The notes under the pieces were generated by a model. It saw only the letters and a list, made by a program, of their open reading frames with translations. It made no database searches and was not told where the DNA came from. From NCBI GenBank assembly GCA_003508005.1, contig DNUE01000001.1:1-40187 (forward strand): 40,187 bases of DNA. Reading direction: 5' to 3'. The position numbers and the translations under genes were made by a program. Positions 25,692 through 33,940 of the stretch are shown here, in pieces (within the stretch, counting starts at the first letter, position 1; the number at the start of each line of letters is the position of its first letter). The DNA is from Desulfobulbaceae bacterium (GTDB lineage: Bacteria > Desulfobacterota > Desulfobulbia > Desulfobulbales > Desulfobulbaceae).

Positions 25692-26752
25692 ATACGCTCT
25701 CACCCGAAAGAGGGTTCAAACGTCACCTGATCGTGATGTTTGATTGAATGGACAAAGGACAGAGGGGTTTCGGTGTGTCCCCTTCAATTTCATTTCAAAA
25801 GCCTCGATAATTCGAGGCTTTTTTTGTTCTGTAGCCCCGGCCACCTTGGAAAGAGCCTTATTCCAGGACCAGCCAGTCTGGAGCATTGGACCAGATGGCG
25901 TGGTCGCGGCTCTTTATGGGCCAATGCAATTTCTTCTCCTGATTTGTGTCGGACCCCTGGCCAGTATCATCTTCCTGAATATTGAAATTTTTTTGGCAGG
26001 ATACAAAGAATTCAAGACAATGTTCTACAAGGACATTATTTTCTCCTAGCGAGCCTCCTGGATCAAAACCAATTATCCAGCAGTCGTTTTTCAGAAATTT
26101 TTTGGCTGGCCTCTTCTTAACTGACGGAAAGCCTGCGGCATCGCTCCCCAGAAGTCGGGAGAGAACATGTTGCCCAGGCAGGCCGCAGTTACCTTCAGCA
26201 TCCACATAGTTCCGGCACCATTAAGCATCGGTCTTTCCTGAAGTTGGTGAATACAGAGCCAATGGTTTTTGCAGTGCCGGTTTTCCCTTCTTGCTGATGT
26301 ACTTCCCGTCCCAACCGCAATTATCCTATCATTTTACTTAAAAACAGCAACTCGGGACATCGTTAACTATCTGATAAAACTGAACAGGTAAGATTCATGC
26401 GTAAGCTTTTTTGCCTGTTTCCGACAATTATATTGTGAACTTGAATAAGCCGGCGGTCTATTATAGATATTTTCTATTTGATATATTTAATTTTTAAATT
26501 AGTATTATTCTGATAAGTGTATCGCTATGATAAGAATTCCCTATTATTTTCATAGGAGGTTCCGGCCTTGCCTGGCAACTGTGTATTCAGCGCACCGAGT
26601 CCATTTGCCAAAGCATCATGCCAAAATCAGATTCAGCCTGCAATCATAACTATTACCGGGAAATAAGCAGTTAATATGAAATACGCATCGACACAAGACA
26701 GCATCAATACCGGCATGAAAACCAATGCCACAATCATTGAAAGGAGAAAAAA
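25692..26752. other. Kilobase of sparse sequence between the Sel1 and reductase genes
   Basis: No full gene is supported. A strong hairpin terminator lies at 25797-25825. On the - strand, 26091-26207 encodes 38 residues rich in Trp, Phe and Met (MWMLKVTAACLGNMFSPDF at its start) that look like a protein tail without a body, possibly a remnant. From 26330 to 26560 the sequence is clearly AT-rich and could hold the promoter of the gene at 26753; TATTAT at 26459-26464 is a candidate -10 without a good -35. A 26-codon frame at 26676-26756 overlaps the reductase start by ATGA but has no clear ribosome site. Confidence 0.5.
25797..25825 (+). terminator. Hairpin terminator, possibly bidirectional
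   Basis: GCCTCGA (25801-25807) and TCGAGGC (25812-25818) form a perfect 7-bp stem with a TAAT loop. It is flanked by AAAA on the left and seven T residues on the right, so it could terminate in both directions. Confidence 0.88.
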
Positions 26753-28030
26753 ATGAGCGAAGAGTACCGATCGATATGGGCGGATTTGGGATTGGACCTT
26801 GGGGCCCATGACATTTTGTTGGGTGTACTGGGAAAAGCCTATCAGGATATTTATCTTGCGCAAAAGGATCGGCCGCAGGGGATGGGCTATTTCGACTTTG
26901 TCATGAGCGAGGTCCATGGTCTGCGCATCAAGGAATTGGTGGACGAGAAGGCGGCAGGCCGCAAGATCATCGGATCGTATTGCGTCTTTGTGCCTGAGGA
27001 AATCGTGCTGGCCGCCAACGCCACCCTGGTGGGACTCTGCTCAGGGGCTGATTTTGCGATGGAAGAAGTGGAAAAGTACCTGCCCCGAAATACCTGCGCC
27101 CTGATCAAGTCCTCATTCGGTTTCAAACTCGGCAAGGTCTGCCCCTATCTTGAAAGCGCCGACATGATTGTCGGCGAAAACACCTGCGACGGCAAGAAAA
27201 AGGCCTATGAAACATTAAACGAACTGGTGAGCAACCTCTATGTTATGGACCTGCCCCAGGTTAAATCGGAGAACAGCAAGGCGCTTCTGAAGGCGGAATA
27301 CAACCGCTTCCGGAAGGCGGTTGAAAATCTTACCGGGGTCACCGTTACTGCAGAATCGTTGAAGCAGGCGATCCGCACGGTAAATGCCAAGCGTGCAGCC
27401 ATCCATCGACTCTCATCACTGCGCAAGGCTGATCCGCCGCCCATCTCTGGTCTGGATGCCCTGTTGGCCAACCAGGTTTTCTTTTACGACAATCCTGCCC
27501 GTTTTACGGAATCCGTCAACAAGATCTGTGATGAATTGGAGGAGCGGATCAAAGCGAAAAAGGGTGTTTGCCCGGAAGGGACCCCCAGGGTGCTTGTATC
27601 CGGCTGTCCCCAGGCAGTACCCAACTGGAAATTCCCCTTTATCGTGGAAACCTCCGGTGCAGTGATTGTCGGTGAGGAGTCCTGCGTGGGAGAGCGCGGC
27701 ACCCGCAACCTGACGGATGAATCCGGGGAAACCGTCGAACAGATGATGGATGCAATCACGGAAAGATATTTCAAGGTGGACTGCGCCATTTTCACGCCCA
27801 ACCCGGATCGCCTGGACCACATCCAGGAAATGGCCGCCGCCTATAAGGCGGACGGGGTAATCCACTACGGGTTGCAGTTCTGCCAGCCCTATCTGATGGA
27901 GTCCATTCCGGTGGAAAAAGGGCTGGAGGCGAAAAATATACCCTGCCTGCGCATCGAGACCGATTACAGCATGGAGGATGTCGGCCAGTTAAAAACCCGG
28001 ATCGAGGCATTTATCGAGCAGCTTCGGTAA
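26753..28030 (+). CDS. 2-hydroxyacyl-CoA dehydratase family (HgdB/BcrC-like) reductase component
   Basis: A 425-residue protein of the HgdB/BcrBC-like family, resembling E. coli YjiM and the double-cubane cluster protein (DCCP) of Carboxydothermus, which form a one-subunit-type branch. Conserved cysteines in family positions include SYCVFVPEE (near residue 83), VGENTCDGKKKAYE (near 145) and QFCQPYLMES (near 380), likely cluster ligands. Other features are GRKIIGSYC, VLVSGCPQAVPNWKFP and GVIHYGLQFC. The protein would receive low-potential electrons from the ATP-driven activase encoded next. The true substrate is unknown: there is no acyl-CoA enzyme nearby, so a small-molecule reductase is as likely as a dehydratase. 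The start has AAAGGAG upstream. A partner second subunit is absent, consistent with the homodimeric DCCP type. Confidence 0.88.
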   Translation: MSEEYRSIWADLGLDLGAHDILLGVLGKAYQDIYLAQKDRPQGMGYFDFVMSEVHGLRIKELVDEKAAGRKIIGSYCVFVPEEIVLAANATLVGLCSGADFAMEEVEKYLPRNTCALIKSSFGFKLGKVCPYLESADMIVGENTCDGKKKAYETLNELVSNLYVMDLPQVKSENSKALLKAEYNRFRKAVENLTGVTVTAESLKQAIRTVNAKRAAIHRLSSLRKADPPPISGLDALLANQVFFYDNPARFTESVNKICDELEERIKAKKGVCPEGTPRVLVSGCPQAVPNWKFPFIVETSGAVIVGEESCVGERGTRNLTDESGETVEQMMDAITERYFKVDCAIFTPNPDRLDHIQEMAAAYKADGVIHYGLQFCQPYLMESIPVEKGLEAKNIPCLRIETDYSMEDVGQLKTRIEAFIEQLR

Positions 28031-28052
28031 CCGACCTTGAGGAGTAACAGTG

Positions 28053-28808
28053 ATGATGCGCTTTGCTGGGATTGATATCGGCTCTCGCACCATTGAGCTG
28101 GTGGTGGTGGATGAAGCAGGTGAAATCGTTCGCAGCCTTCAGGCAAACACCGGTTTTGATCTCGCGGAAGAAGTCAGAAGGCTGATCAACGGGGTGAAGT
28201 ATGACCGCATCATGGCCACCGGCTACGGCCGCAACCTGTTCGAGGTCTCCTTCGATGCCCCCACGGTCACGGAAATCAAAGCGCATGCCAGGGGAGCAAG
28301 GGCATTTTTCCCTGATGCCCGGACCGTGCTTGATATTGGCGGGCAGGACAGCAAGGTCATTGCCCTGACTGAATCCGGCAGGGTGAAAAAATTTGAAATG
28401 AACGATCGCTGTGCCGCCGGTACCGGAAAGTTTATGGAGATCATGGCCAGGACACTTGGTTTTGCCATCGAAGATTTTGGCCGGGAAGCGCTGCTGGCGG
28501 AAAAAAGTTTCAATATATCGAGCATGTGCACGGTTTTTGCCGAGTCCGAGGTAACCTCCCTGATCGCCAAGGGGCACAGCAGGAAGGAAATTGCGCGGGG
28601 ACTGCACGAAAGCATCATCCGCCGGGTCGCCGGCATGATCAACCGGGTATCCTCCGAGGGAGATATTGTTTTCACCGGCGGGGTGGCCAACAATCCATGC
28701 ATTCGCGCGCTGCTCGAAGAAAACCTGGCCCGCAGAATAATGTTTCCGGCCGATCCGCAGTCGGTCGGCGCCCTGGGGGCGGCGTTGTTGGCAGCGGAAG
28801 TGTCTTGA
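28053..28808 (+). CDS. Acyl-CoA dehydratase activase-type ATPase (archerase)
   Basis: A 251-residue ASKHA-fold ATPase of the HgdC/YjiL/BcrAD-type activase family. It shows FAGIDIGSRTIELVVVD (phosphate 1), ATGYGRNL, VLDIGGQDSKVIAL (phosphate 2), DRCAAGTGKF with one cluster cysteine, SSMCTVFAESEV with the second, and FTGGVANNP near the end. In the family a [4Fe-4S] cluster is held between two subunits, and ATP hydrolysis pushes an electron at very low potential onto the partner reductase, here the product of the upstream gene 22 bases away. The start at 28053 has TGAGGAG 8 bases upstream; GTG 28050 and ATG 28056 are alternatives. Confidence 0.93.
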   Translation: MMRFAGIDIGSRTIELVVVDEAGEIVRSLQANTGFDLAEEVRRLINGVKYDRIMATGYGRNLFEVSFDAPTVTEIKAHARGARAFFPDARTVLDIGGQDSKVIALTESGRVKKFEMNDRCAAGTGKFMEIMARTLGFAIEDFGREALLAEKSFNISSMCTVFAESEVTSLIAKGHSRKEIARGLHESIIRRVAGMINRVSSEGDIVFTGGVANNPCIRALLEENLARRIMFPADPQSVGALGAALLAAEVS

Positions 28809-28913
28809 TGGGAGAGAATTGTCTCTCGTATGCATGGCAACCGGGTTGGACGCGAATACTATATTCATGAATTCAGTAAGATACAACTTGACTCATACTC
28901 CCGGTGAGCTGAA

Positions 28914-29453
28914 ATGAAGGTTGTTCACGTCAGTGCAAAGATCGAGCGTCGGATTGAAGACCTGAAAAAAGACGGCAGAGCCGGGAGGGCGCTGGCCCGA
29001 AGAGTCTCTGCCATCATCGAGAGCCTGGCATCAGTGGGGGGCTGCAGCTACCTGGATGCAGCCGGCGGCTACACCCGGTACGGAGAAAAACGCATCAGAA
29101 ACTGCCGCAAATATGAGCTGGGATGCGGATGTCGCCTGGTCACCCTGCAACGGGGAGAGAAGGTGTTTGTCGTCTTTTTGGGGACGCACGATGAATGCCA
29201 GCGCTGGCTGAAAAACCATTCCCGGCTGAAGGAATATTATGCCGGCAATGGCGAGTTGTTCCAGATCGTTGACGAATCTCCGCCGCCGGCAAATCCAGCG
29301 TGCGCTGATTCAGCGGCGTATCGGGATGAGGCTGAGGAAGAATTGCTGTCACGACTCAGCGACCAGGTTTTGCGCCGCGTGTTTTGCGGACTGGTGGAAG
29401 GGGAAAGGAAGCGTACCCTCAAGGCGCAAGGGCATTTGCAACAGCTTGCCTGA
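28914..29453 (+). CDS. Unknown protein, RelE/ParE-like N-terminal half
   Basis: A 179-residue soluble protein. The N-terminal 105 residues resemble RelE/ParE-type folds: a helical start (SAKIERRIEDLKKDGRAGRA), then strands and turns in NCRKYELGCGCRLVTLQR, KVFVVFLGTHDECQRWLKNH. No matching antitoxin gene lies beside it, and the C-terminal 70 residues are acidic and helical (DEAEEELLSRLSDQVLRRVF). A toxin role is therefore not claimed; a structural or RNA-binding role is equally possible. It sits between the activase and the selenium genes in the same orientation, with about 105 bases upstream that contain a short inverted repeat (GAGAGA/TCTCTC) but no T run. Confidence 0.65.
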   Translation: MKVVHVSAKIERRIEDLKKDGRAGRALARRVSAIIESLASVGGCSYLDAAGGYTRYGEKRIRNCRKYELGCGCRLVTLQRGEKVFVVFLGTHDECQRWLKNHSRLKEYYAGNGELFQIVDESPPPANPACADSAAYRDEAEEELLSRLSDQVLRRVFCGLVEGERKRTLKAQGHLQQLA

Positions 29454-29512
29454 TTGGGATCGGTTGCGAGGTATGGGCCTGATCCAGGATATGTAAGGTC
29501 AAGGCTGTGGAT

Positions 29513-29749
29513 ATGAAATTGCTTTTTGTCTGCCCGACGCACAACAGGGTTTTTGAGAGTGCGGATTTTAAAATTCTGGAAAACAGGGGGGTGATCAGGG
29601 ACGAGGCCGGAAACAAGACTTTGGATGCGAAGGTGGCGCTCGACGAACCCTGTCCGTTTTGCGGCCGAAAACATATATATCATGCCAGCGAACTGATATG
29701 CCCGGTTGCGGGTACCAATAACATAGAAACGCAGAAAGGAGAAAGTTGA
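29513..29749 (+). CDS. Small CPxCG zinc-ribbon-like protein
   Basis: A 78-residue protein with four likely metal-binding cysteines: CPTH near residue 7, CPFCG near residues 46-49, and CPV near residue 64. The pattern is that of a small rubredoxin- or zinc-ribbon-type fold. It has no signal peptide. An upstream in-frame GTG at 29507 would add two residues. Its TGA overlaps the start of the YedE-like gene by one base (TGATG), so it is co-translated with the selenium transporter, suggesting an accessory role such as metal or selenium handling, which is inference. Confidence 0.65.
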   Translation: MKLLFVCPTHNRVFESADFKILENRGVIRDEAGNKTLDAKVALDEPCPFCGRKHIYHASELICPVAGTNNIETQKGES

Positions 29750-30840
29750 TGAACGGGAAAAATATTTTTGCGACACGATGGGGAATCATCGGGGTGGGCG
29801 CCTGCATCGGGATACTGGCGCCATTGCTGCAGAAGCTGGGGAATCCAGGCAATATGGGAATTTGCGTGGCCTGTTTCGAGCGGGATATCGCCGGCGGACT
29901 TGGCCTGCACCGGGCCGCGGTGGTGCAGTACATCCGTCCCGAAATTATCGGTTTTGTGCTGGGGGCGCTCATCGCCGCCTATCTGTTCAAGGAGTACCGG
30001 CCGAGGGCCGGGTCGGCGCCCATCGTCAGATTCGTGCTCGGCGTCTTTGCCATGATCGGCGCCCTGGTTTTCCTCGGTTGCCCCTGGCGGGCTGTCCTGC
30101 GGCTGGCCGGCGGCGACGGCAACGCCATCCTGGGGCTGCTGGGGCTGACCTTCGGTATCTGGATCGGCACCCTTTTCCTGAAAAACGGCTACAATCTCGG
30201 ACGTTCCCAGACAACCCATACCACTGCCGGGTGGATGCTGCCGTTGATCATGCTCGGCTTCCTTGTCCTTATGCTTATATTTCCCCAGATAGAGGGTCAG
30301 GACAAGCACGGGGTGCTGTGGTACAGTCTGAAGGGGCCCGGTTCCATGCATGCACCCCTGCTGCTCTCGCTGACCGTGGGGCTCGGCATAGGGTTTCTGG
30401 CCCAGCGCTCCCGGTTCTGCACCATGGGTGCCATCCGCGACGCGGTTTTGTTCGGGCAGACACATCTGCTTTCGGGCTTTCTCGCCCTACTCGTTTTTGC
30501 CTTTTTGACCAATCTCGTCCTCAGTCAATTCAAGATGGGCTTTGCCGGCCAGCCGGTCGCCCATACCCAGCATATCTGGAATTTCGCGGGCATGGCCCTG
30601 TCCGGACTTGCCTTTGCCCTGGCCGGCGGATGTCCGGGCCGGCAGCTGTTTCTCGCCGGCGAAGGGGATGGGGATGCGGCGGTCTTTGTCATGGGAATGA
30701 TCGTCGGCGCCGGAATCTCCCATAACTTCGGTTTGGCAAGTTCTCCCGAAGGGGTCGGCACCTACGGCATCCCCGCAGTTGTTGTCGGTCTTCTGGTTTG
30801 TTTGTTTATCGGGTTTACCATGAGAAGAAAGAGCGCATAA
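29749..30840 (+). CDS. yedE: YedE-type membrane protein, putative selenium transporter
   Basis: A 363-residue multi-spanning inner-membrane protein of the YeeE/YedE family (about ten hydrophobic segments). It bears the conserved cysteine-containing motifs of this family: MGICVACFERD near the start, LGCPWRAVLRLAGGDGNA, RFCTMGAIRD, and GGCPGRQLFLAGEGDGDAA. This selenium-associated subgroup has been proposed from comparative genomics as a selenium-compound importer, whereas relatives near TusA can move thiosulfate. The adjacent TusA/YedF-like carrier, DUF3343 and SelD genes support the selenium role. The ATG at 29749 is chosen because AGGAGA sits six bases upstream. Confidence 0.88.
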   Translation: MNGKNIFATRWGIIGVGACIGILAPLLQKLGNPGNMGICVACFERDIAGGLGLHRAAVVQYIRPEIIGFVLGALIAAYLFKEYRPRAGSAPIVRFVLGVFAMIGALVFLGCPWRAVLRLAGGDGNAILGLLGLTFGIWIGTLFLKNGYNLGRSQTTHTTAGWMLPLIMLGFLVLMLIFPQIEGQDKHGVLWYSLKGPGSMHAPLLLSLTVGLGIGFLAQRSRFCTMGAIRDAVLFGQTHLLSGFLALLVFAFLTNLVLSQFKMGFAGQPVAHTQHIWNFAGMALSGLAFALAGGCPGRQLFLAGEGDGDAAVFVMGMIVGAGISHNFGLASSPEGVGTYGIPAVVVGLLVCLFIGFTMRRKSA

Positions 30841-30851
30841 GGAGGTCAAAT

Positions 30852-31070
30852 ATGGCAGCAACAGTTGATGCAAGGGGGCTTTCATGTCCTCAGCCGGTGA
30901 TCATGACCCTGGATGAAATCAAGAAGGGACAAGACAAGGAGATAATCATCCTGGTGGATACTGATACATCCAAGGAAAACGTGTCGAGAGCGGCAGAGAG
31001 CCAGGGATTCGCGGTCCATAATGTAACTCCGGAAGGAGAAGGGTATCGCATCACCATTACCAAGGGCTAG
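30852..31070 (+). CDS. yedF: TusA/YedF-like sulfur/selenium carrier
   Basis: A 72-residue TusA-fold (SirA-like) protein with the signature VDARGLSCPQPVI; the cysteine in CPQP is the expected persulfide or perselenide carrier. This matches the N-terminal domain of YedF in selenium-utilising bacteria. The longer YedF C-terminal DsrE-like domain is not present here, so it is a single-domain carrier; the next gene may supply the second part. GGAGG at 30841 precedes the ATG at 30852, 12 bases after yedE. It probably receives or passes selenium between YedE, DUF3343 and SelD, an inference from context. Confidence 0.85.
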   Translation: MAATVDARGLSCPQPVIMTLDEIKKGQDKEIIILVDTDTSKENVSRAAESQGFAVHNVTPEGEGYRITITKG

Positions 31071-31073
31071 GCC

Positions 31074-31625
31074 GTGATCGGATTTTTTAAAAAGAACAAA
31101 GAAAAGCACGAGATCAGAAAGGACCAGGGCGCATCAGCCGATCGCGGGATCCTGGTTTTTGAACATACCAGCGATGTGATCCAGGCGGAAAATGCCTTGA
31201 AGAAATCGGGCTGGTCGGTTCGGGTGATGGGTCCGCCGCCGGAAATTCGAACCGGCTGCGACCTGGTCATTGAATTTCCGCTGATCGAAGAACTGAACAT
31301 CAGGCGGGAACTCAAACAGGTCCGCATTGAGCCGCTTTCAGTCGTGCCGGTCACGGCCCCGCTGCTGGAGCCCGTTGACCTGTTTCATAGCAAGGATTTC
31401 GGCGATTTCCTGATGGTGCGGGCGGCCAACATGAAAATAACCGTGGCAAAAGAGGATCTGACAATAGTGAATATTTCAGGCGGCGGGTGCCCGGACGTGC
31501 CCTATTTGGCTCAGGAAATGGTCGGGAAAACCTTGGCGGATGCGCCCCGGCCGAGGGATTTGGGGCATACCCTGTGCGGGTATGCCCTTGAACTCGCCTG
31601 CGAGGAGCTGCGTCGAAAATGTTAG
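31074..31625 (+). CDS. DUF3343 protein with cysteine-bearing C-terminal extension
   Basis: A 183-residue protein starting at GTG. Residues about 23-105 form a DUF3343 domain (GILVFEHTSDVIQAENALKK, VRVMGPPPEIRTGCDLVIEF with Cys62), a family suggested to be a selenium/sulfur carrier or putative Se-accessory protein. Residues about 110-183 are an extra region with ISGGGCPDVPYLAQEMVG and a terminal CGYALELACEELRRKC; it adds four cysteines beyond the DUF3343 one. It lies three bases after the TusA-like gene and overlaps the next gene by 7 bases, so the four genes form a tightly coupled set. The function of the extension is unknown. Confidence 0.78.
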   Translation: MIGFFKKNKEKHEIRKDQGASADRGILVFEHTSDVIQAENALKKSGWSVRVMGPPPEIRTGCDLVIEFPLIEELNIRRELKQVRIEPLSVVPVTAPLLEPVDLFHSKDFGDFLMVRAANMKITVAKEDLTIVNISGGGCPDVPYLAQEMVGKTLADAPRPRDLGHTLCGYALELACEELRRKC

Positions 31626-32503
31626 GCATTGTCGGCACAGTCCCGGACCTGCAGTTTCCGCTTTGCCACGGACCGGCCCGCCTGATCGACGGCCGTCTGA
31701 ACATCGGCGGCCGGGACATCCCGATAAACCGCGGGACGCCTGCGCTTCTGGCGGCAGCGTTGAAGGCGGCCGAATGGATGGGCGGCGGGGAGGAGGTATA
31801 CGCCTTTTTAGTCGGGGATATCGGCGTGGGCGAGGGCAGCCGAAAACTGTATGCATTTCTCGCCAGCCACTTGCCGGAATTGGAATTTGAGGCGCTCACC
31901 TTTCATTATATCCAGCCGGACGTGGACTGGCACGTCAAGGTCTTGTTCGCCGTCGAATCCATGAGGCAGCGGCCAATCCTGATTGCCGATGCCGGCTTCA
32001 TGTATGCCGCCAAAATGAGCGGCCAGGCAGCCAGCTATGATTTTTTTACCCCGGATGTCGGCGAGCTGGCGTTTCTGGCGGATGAGCTGGCACCGCATCC
32101 CTTTTACACCCGCGGCTTTATCCTGCACCAGAACAATAAGGTGCCGGACCTGATCCGGCGGGCCTACCAGCACGATAATGCGCCCGCCCATCTTGTGGTG
32201 AAAGGCCAACCGGATTATATAACATGTGGGAATCAAGTGGTCGCGACAGTGGATCAACCGTCTTTTGCTGCGATGGAAGCCATCGGCGGCACGGGCGACA
32301 CCCTGACCGGGCTGCTTACGGTACTGTGCGCCGCTGCTTTCAGTCGCACTGATGCAGCGGTGTTGGCCGCCAAGGCCAACCGCTGGGCCGGGTACTATGC
32401 AGACCCAGGTCCCGCCACGCAGGTTATTGAACTGATCGAGACGATTCCACAGGCCCTGGCAAAGGTGATGGAGCAATACCAAAAGGAGAAGACCCATGGG
32501 TGA
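31619..32503 (+). CDS. Ribokinase-fold sugar/nucleotide kinase-like protein
   Basis: A 294-residue protein whose C-terminal half carries the ribokinase-family motif IGGTGDTLTGLL (anion hole and base Asp), similar to the NAD(P)H-hydrate dehydratase and carbohydrate kinase folds. The first half has FLVGDIGVGEGSRKLY, ILIADAGFMYAAK and FFTPDVGELAFLADE, matching the same fold. The substrate is unknown. Its place inside the selenium operon, overlapping DUF3343 upstream and selD by 8 bases downstream, suggests a phosphorylation step linked to selenium or cofactor handling; a nicotinamide repair role is also possible. The ATG at 31619 overlaps the previous stop. Confidence 0.7.
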   Translation: MLGIVGTVPDLQFPLCHGPARLIDGRLNIGGRDIPINRGTPALLAAALKAAEWMGGGEEVYAFLVGDIGVGEGSRKLYAFLASHLPELEFEALTFHYIQPDVDWHVKVLFAVESMRQRPILIADAGFMYAAKMSGQAASYDFFTPDVGELAFLADELAPHPFYTRGFILHQNNKVPDLIRRAYQHDNAPAHLVVKGQPDYITCGNQVVATVDQPSFAAMEAIGGTGDTLTGLLTVLCAAAFSRTDAAVLAAKANRWAGYYADPGPATQVIELIETIPQALAKVMEQYQKEKTHG

Positions 32504-33545
32504 CGCCAGAAAACCCCGATTGACTGAGACGGTGACCGGTTCCGGCTGAGCGTCCAAGCTGCCTCCGGGGGACCTGGACAAGGCATTGTGCGGATTGGTC
32601 TTTCCTTCCGACGAAAATGTTCTCATCGGCCTGGACCGGGCGGACGACGCCGGTGTGTACAAAATTACCGATGAGATCGCGCTGGTCCAGACGGTGGATT
32701 TTTTTACACCCATCGTTGACGACCCTTACTGGTTCGGGCAGATTGCCGCCGCCAACGCGCTGAGCGATGTCTACGCCATGGGCGGCATCCCGAAAACCGC
32801 CATGAACCTGGTGGCGTTTCCGGCCAAGGAAATGGATCTTTCTGTCCTGCGGCTGATCATCCAGGGCGGGATCGACAAAATCAAAGAGGCCGGGGTGGTC
32901 CTTATCGGCGGCCACAGCATTGTAGATAAGGAACTCAAGTACGGGCTCTCCGTGACCGGGATCATTCACCCGGACCGGGTGCTGGCCAAGAAGAACCTGC
33001 GGCCGGGCGATCGCCTGGTCCTGACCAAGCCGCTCGGCACCGGAATCGTGAATACCGCGATTAAGGCAGCGCTGGCGTCCCCGGAACTCACGGATAGGGT
33101 GACGCGGTTGATGGCCGCGCTCAACCGGGATGCTGCCCGGATCATGGCTGACTTTGATATCAGCGCCTGCACCGATGTGACCGGCTTCGGCCTGCTCGGT
33201 CATCTTGCTGAGATGGTCTGCGGATCGGGCACGAGCGTCCGGGTTACTTCCGGGCAAGTGCCGGTCATCGCCGAAGCCCTCGGCTTTGCCAATATGGGCT
33301 TTGTCCCTGCCGGGGCGTACCATAACAAATCGTTCCGGGAATATATGGTTTCCTATGCCGACTCCGTGCCGCGCAGCCTCCAGGACGTGCTTTTCGATCC
33401 CCAGACATCAGGGGGGCTGCTGATCAGCGTCAGCGATATTCATGCCGCCGCCCTGGTCGAAGCATTAAAAGCCGGCGGCATCGAGGATGCCGCGCAAATC
33501 GGCGAAGTCATCGACGGTTCCGAGGAGAAAATATGGGTGGTGTAG
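32496..33545 (+). CDS. selD: Selenide, water dikinase (SelD), selenocysteine-containing
   Basis: SelD makes selenophosphate from selenide and ATP, the selenium donor for selenocysteine and Se-modified cofactors. The 349-residue protein starts at ATG 32496, preceded by AAAGGAGAAG. Codon 18 is an in-frame TGA (32547-32549) in the context GSG-U-ASKLPPGDL, aligning selenocysteine with catalytic Cys17 of E. coli SelD and keeping the Lys that follows two residues later. Downstream it has DDAGVYKI, DFFTPIVDDPYWFGQIAAAN, LVLTKPLGTG and FDPQTSGGLLI. Callers that stop at UGA would begin at 32586 and lose the active site. A hairpin right after the UGA may serve as SECIS. The presence of Sec implies selA, selB and selC elsewhere. 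Confidence 0.93.
32547..32579 (+). promoter_or_regulatory. Sec UGA codon and candidate SECIS hairpin in selD
   Basis: The UGA at 32547-32549 is followed after two bases by GTCCA (32552-32556), which pairs with TGGAC (32575-32579); inside lies a short CCT/GGG stem with a CCGG loop. Bacterial SECIS elements are hairpins in this position. The loop lacks an obvious E. coli-type bulged U, so the exact fold is uncertain. Confidence 0.45.
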
Positions 33546-33632
33546 GGCCCATCATCAGTATCAACACGCCACACCAAATCAAGTGCTGAGCGGTGAGGCG
33601 AATCAGAAAACATATCAACAAGGGAGGCTTTC

Positions 33633-33845
33633 ATGAAATACGGTGCTCGCAACAGAATCCGCGCAAAGGTCAAGAGCATCAAGAATGGGGACATCATGTC
33701 CCTGGTAAAATTCAGCGTCACCGACCCGCACGAGATGGCTTCGGTCCTGTCCACCGAGTCTGTCAAAGATCTGAAATTAAAAAAAGGAGATGAAATCGAG
33801 CTGATCATCAAGGCAATACATGTCCTGCCCGTCAAAGATGAATAA
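33633..33845 (+). CDS. Molbindin-like TOBE domain protein
   Basis: A 70-residue single TOBE/Mop domain: ARNRIRAKVKSIKNGDIMS, then VKFSVTD, DLKLKKGDEIELIIKAIHVL. Such molbindins bind molybdate or tungstate oligomerically and are thought to buffer or deliver them to molybdenum-cofactor enzymes. AGGGAGG precedes the ATG at 33633, 87 bases after selD. Many Se-Mo enzymes (formate dehydrogenases, selenium-dependent Mo hydroxylases) need both elements, so its place next to selD is suggestive; this is inference. It could share the selD transcript, as no strong terminator lies between. Confidence 0.85.
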   Translation: MKYGARNRIRAKVKSIKNGDIMSLVKFSVTDPHEMASVLSTESVKDLKLKKGDEIELIIKAIHVLPVKDE

Positions 33846-33940
33846 AGCCGAGCAAAAAAGGACGAGGCATTTCTCAAACGAATCAATTTTTTGAGATAAG
33901 CGGTTCCGCTGCTTTTTGTCCTGCATGAACCATAGGTCAA

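Noticed and set aside
25744..26049. 101-codon + strand frame after the Sel1 gene
   Set aside because: It runs through the hairpin terminator at 25797-25825 and has no family resemblance.
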